Source of the DNA: Apostichopus japonicus
Lineage: Eukaryota > Echinodermata > Holothuroidea > Aspidochirotida > Stichopodidae
NCBI RefSeq assembly: GCF_037975245.1
Contig: NC_092582.1
Span: 20,980,577 to 21,044,576 of the forward strand
Length of the DNA: 64,000 nt
Direction: 5' to 3'
The position numbers were made by a program, and so were the translations under genes. The notes beneath the pieces are model-generated. The model was given only the letters and a program-made list of their open reading frames with translations. It was not told the origin of the DNA and made no database searches. Positions within the stretch are counted from its first letter, which is position 1, and each line of letters starts with the position of its first letter. This document shows positions 12,985-23,304 of the stretch, piece after piece.

Positions 12985-14310
12985 GCGCACGTGGATCCTA
13001 GGGATCACCGGAAGTGAATGGATTTTGGTGTAGGTCAAAGGTCATTTGAGGTCACCAGGAGAGAAATGGTGACGAACTTTGTAAACGCGATATCTCAGGC
13101 ACGGGAGGTCGGACCAACTTCATAGTCAGTGCGCACGTGAATCCTAGGGATCACCGGAAGTCAAAGGATTTTGGTGTAGGTCAAAGGTCATTTGAGGTCA
13201 CCAGGGGAGAAATGGTGACGAACTTTGTAAACGCGATATCTCAGGCACGGAAGGTCGGACCAACTTCATAGTCAGTGCGCACGTGGACCCTAGGGATCAC
13301 CGGAAGTGAATGGATTTTGGTGTAGGTCAAAGGTCATTTGAGGTCACCAGAAGAGAAATGGTGACGAACTTTGTAAACGCGATATCTCAGGCACGGGACT
13401 TCGGACCAACTTCATAGTCGGTGCGCACGTGGATCCTAGGGATCACCGGAAGTGAATGGATTTTGGTGTAGGTCAAAGGTCAATTGAGGTCACCAGAAGA
13501 GAAATGGTGACGAACTTTGTAAACGCGATATCTCAGGCACGGGACTTCGGACCAACTTCATAGTCGGTGCGCACGTGGATCCTAGGGATCACCGGAAGTG
13601 AATGGATTTTGGTGTAGGTCAAAGGTCAATTGAGGTCACCAAAAGAGAAATGGTGACGAACTTTGTAAACGCGATATCTCAGGCACGGGACTTCGGACCA
13701 ACTTCATTGTCGGTGCGCACGTGGATCCTAGGGATCACCGGGAGTGAATGGATTTTGGTGTAGGTCAAAGGTCATTTGAGGTCACCAGAAGAGAAATGGT
13801 GACGAACTTTGTAAACGCGATATCTCAGGCACGGAAGGTCGGACCAACTTCATAGTCGGTGCGCACGTGGACCCTAGGGATCACCGGAAGTGAATGGATT
13901 TTAGGGTAGGTCAAAGGTCATTTGAGGTCACCAGAAGAGAAATGGTGACGAACTTTGTAAACGCGATATCTCAGGCACGGAAGGTCGGACCAACTTCATA
14001 GTCGGTGCGCACGTGGATCCTAGGGATCACCGGAAGTGAATGGATTTTGGTGTAGGTCAAAGGTCATTTGAGGTCACCAGGAGAGAAATGGTGACGAACT
14101 TTGTAAACGCGATATCTCAGGCACGGGACTTCGGACCAACTTCATAGTCGGTGCGCACGTGGATCCTAGGGATCACCGGAAGTGAATGGATTTTGGTGTA
14201 GGTCAAAGGTCATTTGAGGTCACCAGGAGAGAAATGGTGACGAACTTTGTAAACGCGATATCTCAGGCACGGGACTTCGGACCAACTTCATAGTCGGTGC
14301 GCACGTGGAT
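12985..14310 (+). repeat. Tandem 12-monomer duplication, copy 1
   Basis: Pairs with a second copy 1752 bp (12 x 146) downstream. Shared rare variants are CACGTGAATCC (13134/14886), CACCAAAAGAG (about 13638/15390), CATTGTCGG (about 13706/15458), CCGGGAGTG (about 13738/15490) and TTTTAGGGTAGG (about 13900/15652). Confidence 0.85.
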
Positions 14311-14736
14311 CCTAGGGATCACCGGAAGTCAATGGATTTTGGTGTAGGTCAAAGCTCAAATGAGGTCACCAGAAGAGAAATGGTGACGAACTTTGTAAAC
14401 GCGATATCTCAGGCACAAGACTTCGGACCAACTTCATAGTCGGTGCGCACGTGGATCCTAGGGATCACCGGAAGTCAATGGATTTTGGTGTAGGTCAAAG
14501 GTCAATTGAGGTCACCAGAAGAGAAATGGTGACGAACTTTGTAAACGCGATATCTCAGGCACGGGACTTCGGACCAACTTCATAGTCGGTGCGCACGTGG
14601 ATCCTAGGGATCACCGGAAGTCAATGGATTTTGGTGTAGGTCAAAGGTCATTTGAGGTCACCAGGAGAGAAATGGTGACGAACTTTGTAAACGCGATATC
14701 TCAGGCACGGGACTACGGACCAACTTCATTGTCGGT

Positions 14737-16058
14737 GCGCACGTGGATCCTAGGGATCACCGGAAGTGAATGGATTTTGGTGTAGGTCAAAGGTCATTTG
14801 AGGTCACCAGGAGAGAAATGGTGACGAACTTTGTAAACGCGATATCTCAGGCACGGGAGGTCGGACCAACTTCATAGTCAGTGCGCACGTGAATCCTAGG
14901 GATCACCGGAAGTCAAAGGATTTTGGTGTAGGTCAAAGGTCATTTGAGGTCACCAGGGGAGAAATGGTGACGAACTTTGTAAACGCGATATCTCAGGCAC
15001 GGAAGGTCGGACCAACTTCATAGTCAGTGCGCACGTGGACCCTAGGGATCACCGGAAGTGAATGGATTTTGGTGTAGGTCAAAGGTCATTTGAGGTCACC
15101 AGAAGAGAAATGGTGACGAACTTTGTAAACGCGATATCTCAGGCACGGGACTTCGGACCAACTTCATAGTCGGTGCGCACGTGGATCCTAGGGATCACCG
15201 GAAGTGAATGGATTTTGGTGTAGGTCAAAGGTCAATTGAGGTCACCAGAAGAGAAATGGTGACGAACTTTGTAAACGCGATATCTCAGGCACGGGACTTC
15301 GGACCAACTTCATAGTCGGTGCGCACGTGGATCCTAGGGATCACCGGAAGTGAATGGATTTTGGTGTAGGTCAAAGGTCAATTGAGGTCACCAAAAGAGA
15401 AATGGTGACGAACTTTGTAAACGCGATATCTCAGGCACGGGACTTCGGACCAACTTCATTGTCGGTGCGCACGTGGATCCTAGGGATCACCGGGAGTGAA
15501 TGGATTTTGGTGTAGGTCAAAGGTCATTTGAGGTCACCAGAAGAGAAATGGTGACGAACTTTGTAAACGCGATATCTCAGGCACGGAAGGTCGGACCAAC
15601 TTCATAGTCGGTGCGCACGTGGACCCTAGGGATCACCGGAAGTGAATGGATTTTAGGGTAGGTCAAAGGTCATTTGAGGTCACCAGAAGAGAAATGGTGA
15701 CGAACTTTGTAAACGCGATATCTCAGGCACGGAAGGTCGGACCAACTTCATAGTCGGTGCGCACGTGGATCCTAAGGATCACCGGAAGTGAATGGATTTT
15801 GGTGTAGGTCAAAGGTCATTTGAGGTCACCAGGAGAGAAATGGTGACGAACTTTGTAAACGCGATATCTCAGGCACGGGACTTCGGACCAACTTCATAGT
15901 CGGTGCGCACGTGGATCCTAGGGATCACCGGAAGTGAATGGATTTTGGTGTAGGTCAAAGGTCATTTGAGGTCACCAGGAGAGAAATGGTGACGAACTTT
16001 GTAAACGCGATATCTCAGGCACGGGACTTCGGACCAACTTCATAGTCGGTGCGCACGT
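14737..16058 (+). repeat. Tandem 12-monomer duplication, copy 2
   Basis: Second copy of the block at 12985, offset 1752 bp. It differs at about 15772, where CCTAAGGATC replaces CCTAGGGATC. It ends where the CCTATGGATC variant of block C begins. Confidence 0.85.
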
Positions 16059-18150
16059 GGATCCTATGGATCACCGGAAGTGAATGGATTTTGATGTAGG
16101 TCAAAGGTCATTTGAGGTCACCAGAAGAGAAATGGTGACGAACTTTGTAAACGCGATATCTCAGGCACGGGACTACGGACCAACTTCATAGTCGGTGCGC
16201 ACGTGGATCCTAGAGATCACCGGAAGTGAATGGATTTTGGAGTAGGTCAAAGGTCATTTGAGGTCACCAGGAGAGAAATGGTGACGAACTTTGTAAACGC
16301 GATATCTCAGGCACGGGACTTCAGACCAACTTCATAGTCGGTGCGCACGTGGATCCTAGGGATCACCGGAAGTCAAAGGATTTTGGTGTAGGTCAAAGGT
16401 CAATTGAGGTCACCAGAAGAGAAATGGTGACGAACTTTGTAAACGCGATATCTCAGGCACGGAAGGTCGGACCAACTTCATAGTCTGTGCGCACGTGGAT
16501 CCTAGGGATCACCGGAAGTGAATGGATTTTGGTGTAAGTCAAAGGTCATTTGAGGGCACCAGAAGAGAAATGGTGACGAACTTTGTAAACGCGATATCTC
16601 AGGCACGGAAGGTCGGACCAACTTCATAGTCTGTGCGCACGTGGATCCTAGGGATCACCGGAAGTGAATGGATTTTGGGGTAGGTCAAAGGTCTCTTCTG
16701 GTGACGAACTTTGTAAACGCGATATCTCAGGCACGGGACTTCGGACCAACTTCATAGTCGGTGCGCACGTGGATCCTAGGGATCACCGGAAGTGAATGGA
16801 TTTTGGTGTAGGTCAAAGGTCATTTGAGGGCACCAGAAGAGAAATGGTGACGAACTTTGTAAACGCGATATCTCAGGCACGGAAGGTCGGACCAACTTCA
16901 TAGTCGGTGCGCACGTGGACCCTAGGGATCACCGGAAGTCAAAGGATTTTGGTGTAGGTCAAAGGTCATTTGAGGTCACCAGAAGAGAAATGGTGACGAA
17001 CTTTGTAAACGCGATATCTCAGGCACGGAAGGTCGGACCAACTTCATAGTCTGTGCGCACGTGGATCCTAGGGATCACCGGAAATGAATGGATTTTGGTG
17101 TAGGTCAAAGGTCATTTGAGGTCACCAGAAGAGAAATGGTGACGAACTTTGTAAACGCGATATCTCAGGCACGGAAGGTCGGACCAACTTCATAGTCGGT
17201 GCGCACGTGGATCCTATGGATCACCGGAAGTGAATTGATTTTGGTGTAGGTCAAAGGTCATTTGAGGTCACCAGAAGAGAAATGGTGACGAACTTTGTAA
17301 ACGCGATATCTCAGGCACGGGACTACGGACCAGCTTCATAGTCGGTGCGCACGTGGATCCTAGGGATCACCGGAAGTGAATGGATTTTGGTGTAGGTCAA
17401 AGGTCATTTGAGGTCACCAGAAGAGAAATGGTGACGAACTTTGTAAACGCGATATCTCAGGCACGGGACTACGGACCAACTTCATAGTCGGTGCGCACGT
17501 TGATCCTAGGGATCACCGGAAGTGAATGGATTTTGGTGTAGGTCAAAGGTCATTTGAGGTCACCAGAAGAGAAATGGTGACGAACTTTGTAAACGCGATA
17601 TCTCAGGCACGGGACTACGGACCAACTTCATAGTCGGTGCGCACGTGGACCCTAGATATCACCGGAAGTGAATGGATTTTGGTGTAGGTCAAAGGTCATT
17701 TGAAGTCACCAGAAGAGAAATGGTGACGAACTTTGTAAACGCGATATCTCAGGCACGGAAGGTCGGACCAACTTCATAGTCGGTGCGCACGTGGATCCTA
17801 GGGATCACCGGAAGTGAATGGATTTTGGTGTAGGTCAAAGGTCATTTGAGGTCACCAGAAGAGAAATGGTGACGAACTTTGTAAACGCGATATCTCAGGC
17901 ACGGAAGGTCGGACCAACTTCATAGTCTGTGCGCACGTGGATCCTAGGGATCACCGGAAGTGAATGGATTTTGGTGTAGGTCAAAGGTCATTTGAGGTCA
18001 CCAGAAGAGAAATGGTGACGAACTTTGTAAACGCGATATATCAGGCACGGGACTTCGGACCAACTTCATAGTCAGTGCGCACGTGGATCCTAGGGATCAC
18101 CGGAAGTCCATGGATTTTGGTGTAGGTCAAAGGTCATTTGAGATCACCAG
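16059..18150 (+). repeat. Segmentally duplicated block C of the left array
   Basis: Third copy of the block. CCTATGGATC at 16059 pairs with 9069, the 128-bp monomer at 16581 pairs with 9591, and CCAGCTTC near 17330 pairs with 10340. The match fades near 18.15 kb, where AGATCACC replaces AGGTCACC and edge-type variants begin. Confidence 0.75.
16581..16708 (+). repeat. 128-bp rearranged monomer, copy 4
   Basis: Same rearranged junction with GGGGTAGG upstream. It is 6990 bp (48 monomer steps) from copy 3, the same offset as the CCTATGGATC variant pair 9069/16059. Confidence 0.9.
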
Positions 18151-19611
18151 GGGAGAAATGGTGACGAACTTTGTAAACGCGATATCTCAGGCACGGAAGG
18201 TCGGACCAACTTGATAGTCAGTGCGCACGTGGATCGTAGGGATCACCGGAAGTCCATTTATTTTGGTGTAGGTCATAGGTCATTTGAGGTCACCAGAAGA
18301 GAAATGGTGACGAACTTTGTTAACGCGATATCTCAGGCACGGAAGGTCGGACCAACTTCATAGTCAGTGCGCACGTGGATCCTAGGGATCACCGGAAGTC
18401 CATGGATTTTGGTGTAGGTCAAAGGTCATTTGAGGTCACCAGAAGAGAAATGGTGACGAACTTTGTTAACGCGATATCTCAGGCACGGAAGGTCGGACCA
18501 ACTTGATAGTCAGTGCGCACGTGGATCCTAGGGATCACCGGAAGTGAATGGATTTTGGTGTAGGTCAAAGGTCATTTGAGGTCACCAGGAGAGAAATGGT
18601 GACGAACTTTGTAAACGCGATATCTCAGGCACGGAAGGTCGGACCAACTTCATAGTCAGTGCGCACGTGGATCCTAGGGATCACCGGAAGTCCATGTATT
18701 TTGGTGTAGGTCATAGGTCATTTGAGGTCACCAGAAGAGAAATGGTGACGAACTTTGTAGACGCGATATCTCAGGCACGGAAGGTCGGACCAACTTGATA
18801 GTCAGTGCGCACGTGGATCGTAGGGATCACCGGAAGTCCATCTATTTTGGTGTAGGTCAAAGGTCATTTGAGGTCACCAGGGGAGAAATGGTGACGAACT
18901 TTGTAGACGCGATATCTCAGGCACGGAAGGTCGGACCAACTTGATAGTCAGTGCGCACGTGGATCCTAGGGATCACCGGATGTCCATGTATTTTGGTGTA
19001 GGTCAAAGGTCATTTGAGGTCAACAGGGGAGAAATGGTGACGAACTTTGTAAACGCGATATCTCAGGCACGGAAGGTCGGACCAACCTGATAGTCAGTGC
19101 GCACGTGGATCCTAGGGATCACCGGAAGTAAATGGATTTTGGTGTAGGTCAAAGGTCATTTGAGGTCACCAGGGGAGAAATGGTGACGAACTTTTTAAAC
19201 GCGATATCTCAGGCACGGGACTACGGACCAACTTCATTGTCAGTGCGAACGTGGATCCTAGGGATCACTGGAAGTCAAAGGATTTTGGTAGAGGTCAAAG
19301 GTCATTTGAGGTCACCAGGGGAGAAATGGTGACGAACTTTGTAAACGCGATATCTCAGTCACGGAAGGTCGGACCAACTTCATTGTCAGTGCGCACGTGG
19401 ATCCTAGGCATCACCGGAAGTCAAAGGATTTTGGTTGAGGTCAAGGGTCATTTGAGGTCACCAGGGGGGAAATGGTGACGAACTTTGTAAACGCGATATC
19501 TCAGGCACGGGACTTCGGACCAACTTCATAGTCAGTGCGCACGTGGATCCTAGGCATCACCGGACATCAAAGGATTTTGGTAGAGGTCAAGGGTCATTTG
19601 AGGTCACCAGG
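18150..19611 (+). repeat. Degenerate inner edge of the left array
   Basis: The last ten or so monomers carry many private changes not seen elsewhere in the arm: GGATCGTAGGG, TTTGTTAACGC, GTCCATTTATT, GTCCATCTATT, GTCAACAGGGG, GTAAATGGATT, CTTTTTAAACGC, GTGCGAACGTGG, TTGGTAGAGGTC, AAGGGTCATT and GGCATCACC. Length stays at 146 bp. Excess divergence at array edges is expected where unequal exchange no longer homogenises monomers. Confidence 0.8.
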
Positions 19612-19625
19612 GGTCAATTCGGTCG
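19600..19625. other. Junction of left satellite array and 2.1-kb unit 1
   Basis: The satellite reads AGGTCACCAGG up to about 19611 and then continues as GGTCAATTCGGTCGAAATT. The other units have GCGGTGACAGGTCAATTCGG at this point (21722, 23827, 25924). The shared AGGTCA/GGTCA stretch suggests joining at microhomology inside the ~105-bp repeat cluster, not at a natural element end. Confidence 0.75.
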
Positions 19626-20811
19626 AAATTGTTAGGAAGTGCTCTTTTATATCGAAAGTAGACGATCCTTTACGAAAAGGTCACTCTCACCAGTTTCGTG
19701 CCCAATCGGGAACGAGAAACTGGCGTTTGTTGATGAAAGCCTAATGACGTTTTCCTCTCTCGAGGAGACGAAAGTTAGCTTAATGGTATTCATTCACCAC
19801 TTTCGAGAACGTCCCGGGCCGAAAACAACTCGTTCCTGTCGAAAACGTAAGGGGTGCTCCTTTCGGTAAGAGAAGACAACTCTATGGAAAACGGCCCCCA
19901 AGCAATTAGGTGGGCCCAATACGAGGTGAGGAACAAGTAGGTTAGGTAAAAGAACCAGTAAATCTTTTGGGCAACAGATCATGAATGTGATGTAAATAAA
20001 ACTTAACTGAAGTTTGCAGTATATGCCTTCATTGCCCTTAGAAGTCAAAACAATAACTTTTACAATTGTTTTAGTTATACTGGAATATGAAAATTCACCT
20101 ATTGATGCTGCATTCTGGTCATGTTGTTTGAGTTCCAGTATATATTTTGGGGTACAGAAGATGAATTAAACGTCTTCTATTATCTCAAGAATTATATCAT
20201 CATCTTAACAAACAATGGTAATATGAATTCATCACATGCCTGGGATGCTAGAATGTAACGATGAAGCTGGTATGGTCAGCTGGATTGTTTGAATGTTATT
20301 GTTCAATTCAAAATCAATGTGAAGCACCGGTACTAGCAAGAAAGAGAAGATATTTCTTATGTGGGTATATGACAAAACAATGCATAGTTGGATTTAATAT
20401 ACACACTATTTTTCATTGGAATTACATCAACGTAATAAAACATGTATATTTAGCATTGATATTTCTACACAATTTTCGCGAAGTTTCGATTAAGCTTCAT
20501 ATGATTTCATAATTGCTTTGGGTGGTATGAATGGCTTAAGTTTTAGTTCCTTGAGAAATTAAGCGCACATAGCTACAAATAAAACACTAGTCCACTTAAC
20601 GAAGATAAGCACCTTCTGGTATACACTTTCGAAATGCATATTTCAACACGACAAGAATTTTTGTAATTTCGAAACTGATAGAAGTAATGCAATGCCCCTT
20701 GACCAACTGTCTTATTTCGAATACAACATTTGGATTGATAATTGAAGTAGGCATTCCTAGAAAGTGACCAGAGAAGCAATGCTAGCTTCATACATAAGTT
20801 TAAAAATGTGA

Positions 20812-20844
20812 GGGAGGGAGGGCGGGGGGGGGGGGGGTTGGGGG
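20812..20844 (+). repeat. G-rich tract in unit 1
   Basis: Four or more G-runs including one of about 14 G, flanked by GGGAGGGAGGGC upstream and TTGGGGG downstream. The spacing fits an intramolecular G-quadruplex. Run length differs between units and may carry sequencing error. Confidence 0.8.
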
Positions 20845-21094
20845 TAGTGAGTACCAGTCAAGAATACACAGCTAAACAATTAACGTAATAACGCTTTGTT
20901 GAAAAAGACAGTCTGAAGCATCTACCTACAGTCCTCTTCCTTAAAGGGCAATGCCAGCTTCACTAGATTTTTGGAGAGTGCACAGATAGGTTTCTGCTAC
21001 CAATTTTTCAATTTTATCGAAAAGAGTATCCGAATGTGTGAATGTTTTTTGGAGGTTCCTCGTTTTACGCTTTCCATGGTGACCCAAAACAATA

Positions 21095-21131
21095 TATAGT
21101 CAGTGTGCATAAGGACACCAGGGGTCACGAG
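21095..21131 (+). repeat. Decayed 146-bp satellite fragment inside unit 1
   Basis: TATAGTCAGTGTGCATAAGG and the following CACCAGGGGTCACGAG align without gaps to the satellite's CATAGTCAGTGCGCACGTGG and CCTAGGGATCACCGG, at roughly 70% identity by eye. CATGGTGAC about 20 bp upstream fits the satellite's AATGGTGAC with a deletion between. It suggests shared ancestry of unit and satellite. Confidence 0.55.
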
Positions 21132-21185
21132 TAGCCCATTGTTTGTGGTAAAATAAACTTCAAAACGAGATTACTCTTAACGAAA

Positions 21186-22030
21186 CGGTCACTATCATAT
21201 TTGTTCCGACACCTATCGTTTTCCCCTCAGCCCGAGGAAAAGACTGTAGACTAAATTGGCTTTCTTAGTCTTCATCAGTAGGCATAACTTTCAGTCGATG
21301 AATATTGGAAAATCAGTGTTGTTCCGTGGCACAAGTCATTGAGACTGGACGAAGGCTGTTCGATGGACACCATTGCGAACGGATTGAGTGGTTCAGTGGC
21401 ACTTTAATATGATCCGGGGCAAATAACACAGTCTGGGGCAAAGAGAACAGTCTGTATTGTCGAAAACATAAGGGGAGCCATCATTAGTTAAACGGTCTCC
21501 ATCCCTACTTTCGAGCCCCACACGGGGCGGGGAAAAGGCTGATTCCGTCGAAAGCGCTACGAGGTTCTCTAAGTTTGAACTGACAACTGTATTCGAAACG
21601 GTGCATACCAACAGTTTCTAGCCCAATCCTGCTAACAGGCCGTTTTGGTTAGAAAGGCATGGATGTGCTACTCTCGTCGAGAGGAGACAATTTAAAGTTA
21701 ACGGTCTCCATAACCACGTGAGGCGGTGACAGGTCAATTCGGTCGAAATTGTTAGTAAGTGCTCTTTTATATCGAAAGTAGACGACCCTTTACGAAAAGG
21801 TCACTATCACCAGTTTCGAGCCCAATCGGGAACGAGAAACTGGCGTTTGTTGATGAAAGCCTAATGACGTTTTCCTCTCTCGAGGAGACGAAAGTTAGCT
21901 TAATGGTATTCATTCACCACTTTCGAGAACGTCCCGGGCCGAAAACAACTCGTTCCTGTCGAAAACGTAAGGGGTGCTCCTTTCGGTAAGAGAAGACAAC
22001 TCTATGGAAAACGGCCCCCAAGCAATTAGG
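21186..22030 (+). repeat. Cluster of degenerate ~105-bp repeats across the unit 1/2 boundary
   Basis: Successive monomers begin near 21491, 21599, 21702, 21798, 21903 and 22012, spaced 96 to 109 bp. A loose consensus in order: ACGGTCTCCAT, CACCACTTTCGAGCCCAA, CGGGAACGAAAA, GTCGAAA, AAGGGGTGCTCC, then CTCTCGTCGAGAGGAGAC (self-complementary at its centre) and a short AAGTTAA-like link. Individual monomers are strongly diverged, but the order of motifs is kept. More decayed monomers extend back to about 21186. The family is distinct from the 146-bp satellite. Confidence 0.75.
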
Positions 22031-22932
22031 TGGGCCCAATACGAGGTGAGGAACAAGTAGGTTAGGTAAAAGAACCAGTGAATCTTTTGGGCAACAGATC
22101 ATGAATGTGATGTAAATAAAACTTAACTGAAGTTTGCAGTAAATGCCTTCATTGCCCTTAGAAGTCAAAACAATAACTTTTACAATTGTTTTAGTTATAC
22201 TGGAATATGAAAATTCACCTATTGATGCTGCATTCTGGTCATGTTGTTTGAGTTCCAGTATATATTTTGGGGTACAGAAAATGAATTAAACGTCTTCTAT
22301 TATCTCAAGAATTATATCATCATCTTAACAAACAATGGTAATATGAATTCATCACATGCCTGGGATGCTAGAATGTAACGATGAAGCTGGTATGGTCAGC
22401 TGGATTGTTTGAATGTTATTGTTCAATTCAAAATCAATGTGAAGCACCGGTACTAGCAAGAAAGAGAAGATATTTCTTATGAGGGTATATGACAAAACAA
22501 TGCATAGTTGGATTTAATATACACACTATTTTTCATTGGAATTACATCAACGTAATAAAACATGTATATTTAGCCTTGATATTTCTACACAATTTTTCGC
22601 GAAGTTTCGATTAAGCTTCATATGATTTCATAATTGCTTTGGGTGGTATGAATGGCTTTAGTTTTAGTTCCTTGAGAAATTAAGCGCACATAGCTACAAA
22701 TAAAACCCTAGTCCACTTAACGAAGATAAGCACCTTCTGGTATACACTTTCGAAATGCATATTTCAACACGACAAGAATTTTTGTAATTTCGAAACTGAT
22801 AGAAGTAATGCAATGCCCCTTGACCAACTGTCTTATTTCGAATACAACATTTGGATTGATAATTGAAGTAGGCATTCCTAGAAAGTGACCAGAGAAGCAA
22901 TGCTAGCTTCATACATAAGTTTAAAAATGTGA

Positions 22933-22963
22933 GGGAGGGAGGGCGGGGGGGGGGGGTTGGGGG
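22933..22963 (+). repeat. G-rich tract in unit 2
   Basis: Same tract as in unit 1 with a main run of about 12 G followed by TTGGGGG. It could form a G-quadruplex. Confidence 0.8.
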
Positions 22964-23213
22964 TAGTGAGTACCAGTCAAGAATACACAGCTAAACAATT
23001 AACGTAATAACGCTTTGTTGAAAAAGACAGTCTGAAGCATCTACCTACAGTCCTCTTCCTTAAAGGGCAATGCCAGCTTCACTAGATTTTTGGAGAGTGC
23101 ACAGTAAGGTTTCTGCTACCAATTTTTCAATTTTATCGAAAAGAGTATCCGAATGTGTGAATGTTTTTTGGAGGTTCCTCGTTTTACGCTTTCCATGGTG
23201 ACCCAAAACAATA

Positions 23214-23250
23214 TATAGTCAGTGTGCATAAGGACACCAGGGGTCACGAG
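23214..23250 (+). repeat. Decayed 146-bp satellite fragment inside unit 2
   Basis: Identical in form to the fragment in unit 1 (TATAGTCAGTGTGCATAAGG onward), carried by the tandem duplication. Confidence 0.55.
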
Positions 23251-23304
23251 TAGCCCATTGTTTGTGGTAAAATAAACTTCAAAACAAGATTACTCTTAAC
23301 GAAA

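Larger units (their letters stand above)
1..19611 (+). repeat. 146-bp satellite array, left arm (forward)
   Basis: Tandem head-to-tail monomers, taking CTTTGTAAAC as the monomer start (positions 1, 147, 293, 439, 585 and so on). The start at 19483 is exactly 134 monomers from position 1 once five short monomers are allowed for (four of 128 bp, one of 136 bp). Every other monomer is therefore 146 bp. Conserved parts include the start through GCGATATCTCAGGCACGG, the GCGCACGTGGATCC block, and the AGGTCA cluster. Variation concentrates in four places: after GCACGG (AAGGTCGG, GACTACGG or GACTTCGG), around ATAGTCNGTG, GTGAATGGATT versus GTCCATGTATT or GTCAAAGGATT, and AGAAGAG versus AGGGGAG or AGGAGAG. 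These changes are partly linked, which gives monomer subfamilies. The array runs off the left edge. No gene is seen in it. A satellite with no assigned family is certain; a centromeric role is only inference. Confidence 0.98.
19612..21731 (+). repeat. 2.1-kb tandem unit, copy 1 (2120 bp)
   Basis: Starts at GGTCAATTCGGTCG, which recurs at 21732, 23837 and 25934. In order: about 300 bp of degenerate ~105-bp repeats, an A+T-rich segment (about 19960-21080) with a G-run, a decayed satellite fragment (21095-21131), and more ~105-bp repeats. Copy 1 and copy 2 differ by scattered single bases and small indels. The open frames of 60 to 85 codons recur in each copy simply because the DNA is repeated. 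I see no intron-exon structure, start context or domain that would support a gene, and no terminal repeats or protein of a transposon. Confidence 0.9.

Noticed and set aside
14597-14785. Open frames of about 62 to 75 codons in the 146-bp satellite (also 19132-19478, 30730-30966, 59727-59915)
   Set aside because: They translate monomer sequence, appear only where a variant removes a stop, and have no homology to a protein family I recognise.
1-19611. CRISPR-like array
   Set aside because: The whole 146-bp unit repeats with no unique spacers, and the block structure fits satellite DNA.
20812-20844. G-run as telomeric repeat
   Set aside because: It is a homopolymer with GGGA repeats, not TTAGGG or another telomere unit, and lies inside a larger tandem unit.
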